64,000 bases of DNA from an uncultured Opitutia bacterium (GTDB lineage Bacteria > Verrucomicrobiota > Verrucomicrobiia > Opitutales > UBA953): positions 62,001 to 126,000 of the forward strand of contig CAMFKE010000003.1 in the NCBI GenBank assembly GCA_945957395.1, written 5' to 3'. Every line of letters begins with the position of its first letter. Position 1 is the stretch's first letter. A program made the position numbers and the translations under genes. Positions 8,883 through 17,378 of the stretch are shown here, one piece after another. The notes beneath the pieces were generated by a model, which was given only the letters and a program-made list of their open reading frames with translations, was not told the origin of the DNA and searched no databases.

Positions 8883-9217
8883 CTTCTTCAGCACTCGGAT
8901 CGGTGCGGGCAATACGCCTCCGACGCCTACGTGGACAGGCTCTCCGAACTCGGCTTCCTCCGCTCAATGAGCAGCAAGGGCAACTGCTACGACAATGCGG
9001 AGACCGAGTCCTTTTGGACGACGCGCAAACTCTAATGGCTCCATGGCATGCGATTCGGCACCCGCGTCGAAATCGAACCAGCGACCTTCGACTGCATCGA
9101 CGGCAGCCCCCTCGCCGCCGCCACTCATCGCTGGGCTACCTCAGCCCGGTTGACTTCGAAAAATCCCCCGTCATCCGAACATCTCTCCTGGTCCACTTTC
9201 AGTGGTTCAGGCTATGA
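8883..9217 (+). pseudogene. Truncated, frameshifted IS3-family transposase (OrfB) remnant
   Basis: The frame starting at 8883 reads LLQHSDRCGQYAS, then SMSSKGNCYDNAETESFW, and stops at 9033-9035. These are the second Asp region and the Glu of the IS3-family DDE integrase core. After a frame change the characteristic C-terminal RRRHSSLGYLSPVDFEKS is readable at about 9115-9165. Everything 5' of the second catalytic Asp is missing, because the remnant begins exactly where the 237-bp repeat ends. A GGTCCACTTTCAGTGG-like terminal sequence lies near 9187-9203. It is not able to make a transposase. Confidence 0.88.
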
Positions 9218-9343
9218 CATCTTGGGGTTGATTCCAGCCCACCTCACATGACCAGGATCTAAAAAACCGCCTCATTATCTGGCTGGCCTCCAGCGCGCCG
9301 TTTGCCTCGCTTAAATCGCGCGCCTTCACCGGCGGGCTGTAAC

Positions 9344-12300
9344 ATGACGAACGCCGACGCCTTGACCGAGACACGACCCCGGATTCATCCGACCAGCGGT
9401 ACGGAAGGGCGTTTGTCCCCGAAACGGGAGCGTGTTGAGCTCGGTGCGATGCTGCGGCGGGCGGACGAACTGACGGCGGCGGCCATCACCCCGAACTTAG
9501 CCGCACTGGCCGAGACGCGCGAGGATCGCGAACGCTTGAGGCGGTTTGCCGAAACCTGGGCAGGGTTCACCGTTTACACCGATGCGTCGCTGGCTGATGC
9601 CCGCGCAGTCAGTGATGAGGCGACCACGCTTACGGCGGTGCTCGACAAGTGGAGCGTACGCGGCGTGCCGACACTGATCGACGCGCTGGTGCCGTCCTCG
9701 ATTCCGTGCCGACGGGACGCGCTCAAGGATAAGCGCACGCGCGACGAGCTGCTGGTGGGCGCCGTGCGTTACTTGTGCCAGGCGCCAGCAACGGAGAACT
9801 ACCGGCAACTGGCGGCGGAACTCCCTGGGGCGGCAAGCAAGGAGGAGCGACTGTTTTATGAAGCCTGCCGGCGAAATTTACCGCCGGCGGCCTTCGCGAG
9901 AATGGTCCCGCAGGCCAGTATGCAGTCGATCGGGGTGGAGTTGCCCAAGGCGGCCGACCTGCGTGTCGACTTTGCCCTCTTATTGAAATCGAATTGGAAA
10001 TGGGTGGTGGAAATCGACGGGCGGCAGCACGAGGAGACAGTGCATGCGGCCGGCGACCGAGCGCGCGACGCGGCGCTCCACCGGGCGAACTGGCGCACCT
10101 TTCGCATCACCGCCGAAGCGGTGAGGGCGGATGCCGACGCGGCAGTAGAACGCTGGATACACGCGATGGGCGAGAGCGGCCGCAAGGTGCTGGAGTCGAT
10201 GCGCGTGCCCCCGTGCGAGGCGGACCGCTGGCAAGACGCCGCATACACCGAAATGGCATTCCCATGCGCGGTGCAGCGGTGCCTGCGGGCCTGGGTGCAT
10301 GCGCTGCGTCTCGGGCTGCTCCCGTATGACTCGGCGTGGGAGCCGCACCTGAGCGGGCCGGAATGGGAAGCACCGTATGTGGCGCTAGGGGTGCTCCGGC
10401 GCTGGTGGCGGTACCTCCATGACTTGGGATGGGTCGAAAACAGTCCGCCGGAGGTGAAATCCGTGCGGTGCGACAGGTTACCGGAATCCCTCATCCCGGA
10501 GGTGGAAGAGCTACCCTCGCCCACCGGACCGGGAGAATCCCCCGCGACGCTACGCTTGGATTTCTCGGCCGCCCTGCCCCCGGGCATGCACGGGGAAGCG
10601 GAAGTTTCTGAGGAAGCACCCACCCTTTACGTGCGTTGCTCTTACCGGTGCCTGCCTGAGCGCCGCCTGCGGTCGACGCAGAGGAAATTCTATCCCACGG
10701 TGGAAGAGCTGGTCGCCCAACGCGGCCCGGAGGCGGAAGCGGCGCACCAGAGAGCGGCGGAGGCGGTGTTAAAAACATTCTTCTGCTACCCGTCGTTCCG
10801 CGAAGGGCAGTACGCCTCAGTATCTCGGCTGATCGCGGGCAAAGATACTGTCACGCTGCTGCCCACGGGCGGAGGCAAATCTGCGGTCATCCACCTGTCG
10901 GGATTGCTGTTGCCAGGGGCTTCCCTGGTGATCGAACCCTTGGTGGCGCTGCTAACCGACCAGGTGGAAAACCTGCGCTCGGTGTTTTGTGACGCGAATG
11001 AGTTCATCGACAGCAGCCTAAGCGGGGAGGAAAGGGAACGCGTCATGCGGGGATTGGAGTGCGGCAGCCTGCACACGCTGTTCATTTCCCCCGAACGACT
11101 CCAATTGAAGAATTTTCGCCAAGCGGTCAGTCGGGCGGGACTGGCCTTCCCGATCGGGCTGGCGGCCGTCGACGAGGCGCACTGCGTTTCGGAATGGGGG
11201 CATGACTTCCGCCCCGCCTACCTCCACTTGGTGCACAACCTGCGCAAGTTCGCCCGCAGCCTCGACTCGTCTCCGGTGATTTCGGCGCTTACGGGCACCG
11301 CATCTTACGCCGTGCTCAGTGACATCCAGGCGGAAATCGGCATCCGCGACGAACGCGCGTTGGTGACCCCGACCTCGTTCGGGCGCAAAGAGATTCAGTA
11401 CGAGGTACTCGACACGCGGGGGAATTGGCAAAGGGAACTCAAAGCGCTGAAACGGCGACTACCTGAGGCCTTCGGCCTGGCCTCCGAGGCGGCGATTGAG
11501 GACCCCGCCAGCAAGGTCGGCGGAATCATTTTCTGCTCCACGGTGAACTCCCCTTACGGAGCATCGGTGCAGACAGTCTGCGCCGAACTGGGCCACCGAA
11601 ATCTCTACTCGGGAACCAAGCCGAAGTGCCTCGATGACTTGAACGACTGGGACTGGGCCGAGCACAAGCGGCGGGTGCTGCTGGATTTTAAGGCGGACAA
11701 GATCCAAGAAGTCATCGCGAGCAAAAGTATCGGCATGGGTTTCGACAAACCGAATGTCCGCTACTGTATCCATACCTCCCTCCCCGAATCCATCGAATCA
11801 TTCTACCAGGAGTCAGGACGCGCTGGACGGGACGGACGCCCCGGCGCCCGGTCCTATATCCTCATCGATCGGGACACCCTCCGCCACCGAGGTGTTTGGG
11901 AGGCGGATACGATTCAACAAAGCATCGAACGGATGAATGACGCCAAAGGAGAATGGGGGACACCCGCCTATTTCCTCCAACAAGGATTCCCTGGGGTGAA
12001 GGAAGAGGCGATGGGCTTGGTTAAATTCCTCAATCCCTTCCTTGGGGCGAAAGGAGTCGAGGTGATCCAGGAGGCCAAGGACACGGAGAAGTGCCTCTTT
12101 CGCGGCATCATGCTGGGTGTCATCGAGGACTATACCAAGGAGTTCCGATCCGGCCTGAAGACCTGTTACAAAGTCACCGTTCCCGATGTCGTCAACGCCG
12201 GTAGGATTATCGCCTCGCTGAAATCCTACCTGCGGCGGTGCAAATTTGACGATTATGTGAACGAGCGCTTTGCAGGACTTCGGGCGGACATGCCGACCGA

Positions 12301-12961
12301 GGTGGCGTTGGAGCAATGTGTCGATATCTACATGCGATACATTTACGAGGAGGTGCTCAGCCGGCGGCTGCAATCGCTCAAAACCATGGCCGAGCTCTGC
12401 TTGCATTTTAAGAACCATGACGCCTTCAAATCCGACATGCTGGATTACCTTTCGGAATCGGAGTACACCGAGGTCCTCAAGGAGTGGTTAGGCAAATCCC
12501 TACGGGAGATCCCAAACGGACAAGTGAAACAAACGCTGTCCGGAGCCCGAACGATGCAGGAGATGAACCTGCTTCTGGGCACAGCCCGGCGCTCGCTCGA
12601 CAATGATCCGAACAATGCCGCCGTGCTATGGCTGGCGATCACCACTGGAATCAAACTGCACCCGGATCGCCATCAGGGCATGGAAATAAAGCGTCTGCTG
12701 CGACTCACGCGCGGCGAGCTCGGCGAGCAAGGGCTCCCCTATGATTTGGCGGTGGAACTCTGGGGGCTGCTTTGTTCCGACTCCTCCAATCACCCGATTC
12801 TGGAGGAAATGAAAACAACTTGGTTTGGAGCCCCGAAGGGAATCGACTTCGCTCGACATGCCGTGAGGGAGTACGCGAACACCCCGTTCGGCCGGATGGC
12901 GCTGAATCATCTATTGGAACGCGCCGCAGAAAAAACCCGAAACCTCCTCAACAAACTATGA
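9344..12961 (+). CDS. Nuclease (DUF559/Vsr-like)-RecQ-type helicase fusion
   Basis: Large two-part enzyme of 1205 residues, unlike a housekeeping RecQ (about 600). Residues roughly 160-260 contain a restriction-endonuclease-like fold of the DUF559/Vsr type: Asp in RVDFALL (about 207), then WVVEIDGRQHE (about 219-229), then a D..RD..L helix. Residues about 480-860 form an SF2 RecQ-type helicase: motif I LLPTGGGKSAV (about 505), motif II AVDEAHCVSEWGHDFRP (about 608), motif III SALTGTAS, motif VI ESGRAGRDGRPG (about 820). I see no RecQ zinc-binding Cys set or HRDC domain. The C-terminal roughly 340 residues are unrecognised. The ATG at 9344 is chosen over an upstream TTG at 9302. The stop overlaps the next start (ATGA). 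It looks like an anti-phage or restriction-type effector, which is inference. Confidence 0.82.
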   Translation: MTNADALTETRPRIHPTSGTEGRLSPKRERVELGAMLRRADELTAAAITPNLAALAETREDRERLRRFAETWAGFTVYTDASLADARAVSDEATTLTAVLDKWSVRGVPTLIDALVPSSIPCRRDALKDKRTRDELLVGAVRYLCQAPATENYRQLAAELPGAASKEERLFYEACRRNLPPAAFARMVPQASMQSIGVELPKAADLRVDFALLLKSNWKWVVEIDGRQHEETVHAAGDRARDAALHRANWRTFRITAEAVRADADAAVERWIHAMGESGRKVLESMRVPPCEADRWQDAAYTEMAFPCAVQRCLRAWVHALRLGLLPYDSAWEPHLSGPEWEAPYVALGVLRRWWRYLHDLGWVENSPPEVKSVRCDRLPESLIPEVEELPSPTGPGESPATLRLDFSAALPPGMHGEAEVSEEAPTLYVRCSYRCLPERRLRSTQRKFYPTVEELVAQRGPEAEAAHQRAAEAVLKTFFCYPSFREGQYASVSRLIAGKDTVTLLPTGGGKSAVIHLSGLLLPGASLVIEPLVALLTDQVENLRSVFCDANEFIDSSLSGEERERVMRGLECGSLHTLFISPERLQLKNFRQAVSRAGLAFPIGLAAVDEAHCVSEWGHDFRPAYLHLVHNLRKFARSLDSSPVISALTGTASYAVLSDIQAEIGIRDERALVTPTSFGRKEIQYEVLDTRGNWQRELKALKRRLPEAFGLASEAAIEDPASKVGGIIFCSTVNSPYGASVQTVCAELGHRNLYSGTKPKCLDDLNDWDWAEHKRRVLLDFKADKIQEVIASKSIGMGFDKPNVRYCIHTSLPESIESFYQESGRAGRDGRPGARSYILIDRDTLRHRGVWEADTIQQSIERMNDAKGEWGTPAYFLQQGFPGVKEEAMGLVKFLNPFLGAKGVEVIQEAKDTEKCLFRGIMLGVIEDYTKEFRSGLKTCYKVTVPDVVNAGRIIASLKSYLRRCKFDDYVNERFAGLRADMPTEVALEQCVDIYMRYIYEEVLSRRLQSLKTMAELCLHFKNHDAFKSDMLDYLSESEYTEVLKEWLGKSLREIPNGQVKQTLSGARTMQEMNLLLGTARRSLDNDPNNAAVLWLAITTGIKLHPDRHQGMEIKRLLRLTRGELGEQGLPYDLAVELWGLLCSDSSNHPILEEMKTTWFGAPKGIDFARHAVREYANTPFGRMALNHLLERAAEKTRNLLNKL

Positions 12962-13632
12962 GTAACGCATCCACCGAACGACTGCTGCTCGCGGAGCGGC
13001 AGTTTTCCGAACTCGCCGAGCAACTCTCCAAACTGAAATCAGCGGCCCAAACCATCGAGCAGGCAGGCAAGGCGACCGGAGAGATGCGCGAGCTTGCCGA
13101 GTCCGCAATCAGGACTGCGGATGAACTCGGGCACAAGATCCACGCTACTGCGGAAATTCTCCAAAAACATAATTTGCCGCAACACTTGCGCGAGGGAGAG
13201 GAACGCCAAAACACCAAGTTCAGTAAGCTGATGAACCAAGTGGCGAACCTTGAGCTGGAATGCGAAGAGGCGACATCTCAGATCGTAGCCTCGCAAAAGC
13301 AATTACAGGTGCTTGTGGAAGCCCAGAAAATACACTCTGAAAAATTGTCCTCTGCGATTTCACAAACCGAGGCGTCACTGAAGGCAGTGATTGCGGAAAC
13401 CCAGCAAATACACTCGAACAAATTGTCCTTTGCGATTTCGCAGGCGGATGCGTCACTAAAGGCAGCGATTGCGGGGCTCGCCTCCGATCTTCGCAAGCAG
13501 GCGGATGAAGCTGCGACGATTTCGGCCAAGACAGATGCCCAGTTCGCCATGCTAACGCGGGTTCTTGCGGTTTCCATCTTCCTTCAACTTGGCTCTGCCG
13601 CTGCCCTCTTTTTCCTTTTGGCCAAACGGTGA
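12958..13632 (+). CDS. Coiled-coil protein with C-terminal membrane anchor, partner of the helicase
   Basis: 224 residues, no recognised family. Nearly the whole chain is polar alpha-helix/coiled-coil (Gln, Glu, Ala, Lys rich). A single hydrophobic segment, VLAVSIFLQLGSAAALFFLL (about residues 202-221), ends in AKR, so it is probably tail-anchored with the coil in the cytoplasm. It contains a tandem duplication of a 26-residue unit (bases 13321-13398 and 13399-13476) with the shared core IHS.KLS.AISQ..ASLKA.IA. Its ATG overlaps the helicase stop by four bases, so the two are translationally coupled. By analogy with other nuclease/helicase plus membrane-protein pairs it could be a membrane-acting effector or a scaffold. 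Nothing in the sequence proves that. Confidence 0.75.
   Translation: MSNASTERLLLAERQFSELAEQLSKLKSAAQTIEQAGKATGEMRELAESAIRTADELGHKIHATAEILQKHNLPQHLREGEERQNTKFSKLMNQVANLELECEEATSQIVASQKQLQVLVEAQKIHSEKLSSAISQTEASLKAVIAETQQIHSNKLSFAISQADASLKAAIAGLASDLRKQADEAATISAKTDAQFAMLTRVLAVSIFLQLGSAAALFFLLAKR
13321..13476 (+). repeat. Tandem 78-bp (26-codon) repeat inside the coiled-coil gene
   Basis: Two in-frame 78-base units (13321-13398, 13399-13476) encode nearly identical 26-residue helices. Differences are scattered single bases, which indicates an old or tolerated duplication. Confidence 0.85.
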
Positions 13633-13788
13633 TGGCCCGAGTTCTACCGTCCAACGCAACTTTTCAGGTGCTGCCAGATGAGGAAGGTCATTCCGCAAGC
13701 GACTGACCTCCATTTTTCTCAATCCAGAAAGTTACGCTGGAAATTAGAAACCGCGCGGGCGCCTTTCTTTCCCATCCGGCCTGATACG

Positions 13789-14025
13789 AATCGCTCACCG
13801 CGCGAAGAACGGGTTGTGGGCGAGCTCACGGGCCACGGTGGTGAGCGGACCGTGCCCGGGCGCCACCAGCGTGCGCCCCGGAAGCGTCAGGATATGGCGG
13901 GCGGTGTTGCCCAGTTGCTCGGCGTACGCGCCGGCGCATCCGCCCATCGACCCCGCGAACAGCGCGTCGCCGGACACGACCACCGGACGCGACAGCCCCG
14001 TGACGACATACGCGACCTGTCCCGG
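13789..14025 (+). repeat. 237-bp perfect direct repeat, right copy
   Basis: Right copy of the repeat at 8644-8880. Here it forms the genuine 3' end of the HTH-MBL gene, and homology stops at 14025/14026, inside the gene. To its left, 13633-13788 is a 156-base non-coding stretch of the insert in which I see no feature. Confidence 0.95.
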
Positions 14026-14613
14026 CGAGTGACCGCACGCCTCGCGCGACTCCACCCCGAGCGCACCGACGCGGAATCGCGCACCCGCCCGAAAAACCTC
14101 CGCAGGCACACCGGCAACCGGCTCACGCTCCTCCGTGATCACCGAGGCGCCCGTCTCCCGCACGACCTCGGCCAGACCGGCGACATGGTCGCGATGGGCG
14201 TGCGTGATGAAAACCCACCTCACGCCAAGCCCCTCGGCTCTCGCGAATGACAGGAGCTCGCGGGCCGCTCCGGCGTCGAACAGGGCCGCCTCGCGCGTCG
14301 CCTCGTCCCACACGAGAAAACTGTTCACGGTCATGTCGCCGAAAGGGGCCGTCGCCATGCGGAAGCCGACTGGGATGTCGGGCGTTTCCGGATACGGCGC
14401 GCCCGTCGCCGACTCCGCCAGCGCCTCGGCCCCCAGCCCCAACACCGGCGCCACCCTCCTTGCCGAATCCCCGTCGGGCGCGCCCGAGAGCAACGCCGAT
14501 ATGCGCTCCACGGGGACGCCCGAGCGCTTCGCGAGTTCGGACTCGGGCACACGCAGCCCTCGCATGGCCTTCAACAGGATGTCCTGGATACCGTCTTCAA
14601 GCGGGATTCTCAT
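13795..14613 (-). CDS. HTH domain-metallo-beta-lactamase-fold hydrolase
   Basis: 272 residues from the ATG at 14613, chosen over an in-frame upstream ATG that would overlap coaX. Residues about 10-65 look like an XRE-type helix-turn-helix (PESELAKRSGVPVERISALL). The rest is a metallo-beta-lactamase fold of the glyoxalase II-like group: THAHRDHVAGL is the HxHxDH metal motif, HSPGQVAYV carries the third metal His, VSGDALFAG the bridging Asp, and APGHGPLTT the last His. An HTH fused to an MBL hydrolase is uncommon. The substrate is unknown. It is divergent from coaX. Its 3' end is duplicated at 8644-8880 because of the inserted island, but this copy is intact. Confidence 0.85.
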   Translation of the reverse strand: MRIPLEDGIQDILLKAMRGLRVPESELAKRSGVPVERISALLSGAPDGDSARRVAPVLGLGAEALAESATGAPYPETPDIPVGFRMATAPFGDMTVNSFLVWDEATREAALFDAGAARELLSFARAEGLGVRWVFITHAHRDHVAGLAEVVRETGASVITEEREPVAGVPAEVFRAGARFRVGALGVESREACGHSPGQVAYVVTGLSRPVVVSGDALFAGSMGGCAGAYAEQLGNTARHILTLPGRTLVAPGHGPLTTVARELAHNPFFAR

Positions 14614-14729
14614 GGTCGGATGCGGGTTGCTCGCCGCACCCTCCACCGCCTCGGCGCCGTGCGCAATTCGCTTTTCCGGTGGGCGCCGCCTTGCCTTCCC
14701 CCCGTGATTCGCCGTCAATGCTCCCCGCC

Positions 14730-15518
14730 ATGCGCATCCTCTGCCTCGACATCGGCAACACGCACACCCACTTCGGCCTCCTCGAAAACACCGTCGTCAT
14801 CTCCGACGGTCAGGTGAAGACCGCCCTGCTCGACGACCCGCGCGAGGGGCTCCCCGCCGTGTTCTCAAGCCTGCGCAACCAGTGCGGCGACTTCGCAGGC
14901 GTCAGCTTCTGCTCCGTCGTCCCCGCCGCCACCGAACGCGTGCGCCCGCTTCTCGACAGGCTCGGGCTGCCCGTGTGGCACCTGCGCCACGACGCCGCCC
15001 CGGGCCTCGGCATCGCCTACCCGCGCCCGCATGAGATCGGGCAGGACCGCCTCGCCAACTGCATGGGCGCGCAGGCGCGCTTCGGCGCCCCCGCCATCGT
15101 CATCGACATGGGCACCGCCGTCACCTTCGACATCCTTACCGAGCGCGGCTACGAGGGCGGCGTCATCGCCCCGGGCATCGGCGTGATGACGCGCTACCTG
15201 CACGAACAGACCGCCCTTCTCCCCGCCCTCGACCCCAACGACCTGATGGTCTCCTCCGGTGTGGGCAAGAGCACCCTCGACGCCATGAAACTCGGCTGCG
15301 CCGTGGGCTTCGCCGGCATGATCGACGCCCTCCTCGTGCGCGTCCTCGCCGAGCTCGACGGATGGGGCGTCAAGAACCCCGCGCTCATCGCCACCGGCGG
15401 CGTGGCGGGCGTGCTGCCCAAAGCCTGGCTAGACCGCATCCGCTGGGAACCCCACATCACCCTTCACGGCCTCGAGGAGGCCTTCCTTCGCGGCCACGCC
15501 GCTCGCAAGACCCCGTAA
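14730..15518 (+). CDS. coaX: Type III pantothenate kinase
   Basis: Phosphorylates pantothenate, the first step of coenzyme A synthesis, and the CoaX form is not feedback-inhibited by CoA. 262 residues, normal for the family. ASKHA-fold motifs: DIGNTHTHFG at the N-terminus (phosphate 1), GQDRLANCMGA (the family's G.DR motif), and VIDMGTAVTFD (phosphate 2). GGVIAPG and ATGGVAG follow as expected. An in-frame ATG at 14718 would add four residues. The ATG at 14730 matches the usual N-terminus. The short divergent gap to the MBL gene must hold both promoters. Confidence 0.95.
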   Translation: MRILCLDIGNTHTHFGLLENTVVISDGQVKTALLDDPREGLPAVFSSLRNQCGDFAGVSFCSVVPAATERVRPLLDRLGLPVWHLRHDAAPGLGIAYPRPHEIGQDRLANCMGAQARFGAPAIVIDMGTAVTFDILTERGYEGGVIAPGIGVMTRYLHEQTALLPALDPNDLMVSSGVGKSTLDAMKLGCAVGFAGMIDALLVRVLAELDGWGVKNPALIATGGVAGVLPKAWLDRIRWEPHITLHGLEEAFLRGHAARKTP

Positions 15519-15585
15519 AAAATCCCCGGCTCCTTGCCCGCGCCCGCCCGCGCACCCACCATCCGCACCCTTTACTTTCAATCCC

Positions 15586-16485
15586 ATGACCAAGCTCCGC
15601 ACCCGTCTCGCGCTCGCCCTCTGCGCCCTCGCCCCGTTCGCCTTCTCCGGCTGCGCCGGCGACGACAGCGCCCACTCCTCGCAAGGCTCCGCCGTGGCTT
15701 CCCCCGCCCCGCGCGCCGCCTCCCTCGACGAGGCCCTCGTGGACCTCTCCGCCCGTATCCGCACTGCGGATGCCGCCCTCGCCGCCGTCGTCGCCGACAG
15801 CGTCACCTCCCCCGACGACCGCCTCGCCGCCCTCGACAAGGCCCTCGCCGGCCTGCGCGGCGACACCGCCTCGGGCCTGGGCGAAGACCTCCGCTCCTCG
15901 CTTACCGAAGTGATCGCCGGATGGGACGCCTCCGTCGAGGCCCAGACCGACCCGGCGCTGCGCAAGGTGGCCGAAACCGGCCGCGATGACGCCAAGGCCC
16001 GCGCCGCCAAGCTCACGGAAGCCCTGCGGGGCGCCGACGCAGCCGTCCTTTACCATGGTCGCCTGCTACGCGAGATTCGCGCCGCCATCGGAGCGCAGCC
16101 CACCTCCGCTCAGATCATCGCCGCGCGCAAGCCCGCCTCGCGTGTCACCGCGGCCGGCAAAAAGGCGACCGACTGGCTCGCCTACGCTTCCGTCATCACG
16201 AACAAGGCCGGCAAGACGCCGCTTCCGGCAGCGACCGCCGCCGACGCCGCCGAGCCCAAGGTCGAAGCCCCCGAAGTGCCGACCGAACCCGCCCCCGTCC
16301 CCCCGGCCGCCGAGCCCGAACCCGTCAAGACCGCGCCCGAGCCCGTGAAGCCGGCCGCCGAGCCCGCCAAGCCTGCGGCCGAGGCCCCCAAGCCCGCCGC
16401 GGAGCCCGCCAAGCCGACGGAGCCCGCAACGGCGGAACCTCAGCCCGTCGCCGAGGCCGACCCGGTCCCCGAACCCAAGGAATAA
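15586..16485 (+). CDS. Putative lipoprotein with Pro/Ala/Glu/Lys-rich C-terminal tail
   Basis: 299 residues, no recognised family. The N-terminus is a lipoprotein signal (ALAPFAFSGC, lipidated Cys near residue 23). Residues about 40-205 are alpha-helical and Ala-rich. Residues about 210-299 are a low-complexity run of KPAAEPAKP/AEP-type repeats, likely an extended spacer that could cross or associate with the cell wall. It stands alone between coaX and a strong terminator. Function unknown. Confidence 0.75.
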   Translation: MTKLRTRLALALCALAPFAFSGCAGDDSAHSSQGSAVASPAPRAASLDEALVDLSARIRTADAALAAVVADSVTSPDDRLAALDKALAGLRGDTASGLGEDLRSSLTEVIAGWDASVEAQTDPALRKVAETGRDDAKARAAKLTEALRGADAAVLYHGRLLREIRAAIGAQPTSAQIIAARKPASRVTAAGKKATDWLAYASVITNKAGKTPLPAATAADAAEPKVEAPEVPTEPAPVPPAAEPEPVKTAPEPVKPAAEPAKPAAEAPKPAAEPAKPTEPATAEPQPVAEADPVPEPKE

Positions 16486-16494
16486 GCCTCCAAG

Positions 16495-16520
16495 GCCGCC
16501 CCTCGCCGGGCGGCTTTTTT
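16495..16520 (+). terminator. Rho-independent terminator
   Basis: 7-bp stem GCCGCCC (16495-16501) / GGGCGGC (16508-16514), loop CTCGCC, followed by six T (16515-16520). Confidence 0.92.
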
Positions 16521-16577
16521 CATGGCGAAATCGCGCCCTTCCCTTCCCGCCGGGAATCCGCATTCCGCAGTCGTTCC

Positions 16578-17378
16578 ATGCATCGCCCCATCGGCATCCT
16601 CGACTCCGGCGTAGGCGGGCTCTCCGTCCTGCGCGAGATCCGGCGCGCCCTGCCGTATGAGAATATCGTGTACATCGGCGACAGCGCGCGCTGCCCGTAC
16701 GGACCCAAGCCGGCGGACGAGATACGCGACCGCGTGTTCGCCATCACCGACCGCCTGCTGGCGATGGACGCCAAGCTCATCGTCATCGCCTGCAACTCCG
16801 CCACCATAGCCGCGGTGGAGGCGCTGCGCGCGCACTACCCGGTGCCGTTCGCAGGCATGGAGCCGGCCGTGAAACCCGCGGCGGCGCGCACGAAAAGCGG
16901 CGTCATCGCGGTGCTCGCGACCGAGGCGTCCGTGGCCGGCGAGAAGTTCCACCGCCTGGTGAGCACGCACGCCCGCGGCGTGCGCGTGATCACCCGCCCC
17001 TGCCCCGAATTCGTGTCGCTCGTCGAAGCCGGCGAGACCGACACACCCGCGGTGCGCGAGGCGGTGGCGCGCATCCTGCCTCCGCTGCTGGAAGCCGGCG
17101 CCGACACGCTCGTGCTCGGCTGCACCCATTTCCCCTTCCTGCGAAAGGCCATCGAGGATTTCGCAGGGCCTTCCGTCTCGGTGATAGACACCGGCGAGGC
17201 CGTCGCGCGCCGCGTGAAAAGCCTGCTTTCCTCCGACGCGACGCAGGCCGGCGAAGCCGGGGAGCCCGGAAAAGTGAGTCTGCTCACCACCGGCGACCTC
17301 GGACGATGGAGCGAGCTGGCGCCCAGGCTTTGCCCGGAACTGGCCGACGCCACGCTCGCTCACATCGACATCGACTAG
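16578..17378 (+). CDS. murI: Glutamate racemase
   Basis: Interconverts L- and D-glutamate for peptidoglycan using two cysteine acid/bases. 266 residues, standard length. It opens with GILDSGVGGLSVLREI, and the two catalytic cysteines are in IACNSAT (about residue 75) and LGCTHFPFL (about residue 184). YIGDSARCPYGPK is also conserved. The stop codon overlaps the stop of the convergent dprA gene by the four bases CTAG-wise (17375-17378), so no room is left for an intergenic terminator. Confidence 0.96.
   Translation: MHRPIGILDSGVGGLSVLREIRRALPYENIVYIGDSARCPYGPKPADEIRDRVFAITDRLLAMDAKLIVIACNSATIAAVEALRAHYPVPFAGMEPAVKPAAARTKSGVIAVLATEASVAGEKFHRLVSTHARGVRVITRPCPEFVSLVEAGETDTPAVREAVARILPPLLEAGADTLVLGCTHFPFLRKAIEDFAGPSVSVIDTGEAVARRVKSLLSSDATQAGEAGEPGKVSLLTTGDLGRWSELAPRLCPELADATLAHIDID

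Noticed and set aside
8650-8967. 105-codon minus-strand frame containing the MBL C-terminus
   Set aside because: It is the duplicated 3' fragment read into the IS3 remnant; no start, metal-site N-terminal half or independent function.
8644-14025. Interpreting the 237-bp repeat as an IS target-site duplication
   Set aside because: IS3 elements duplicate 3-5 bp, and the repeat is a gene fragment two orders longer.
14718-14730. Extending the MBL gene to an upstream ATG at 14718 on the minus strand
   Set aside because: It would overlap the divergent coaX start and add 35 residues without family resemblance.
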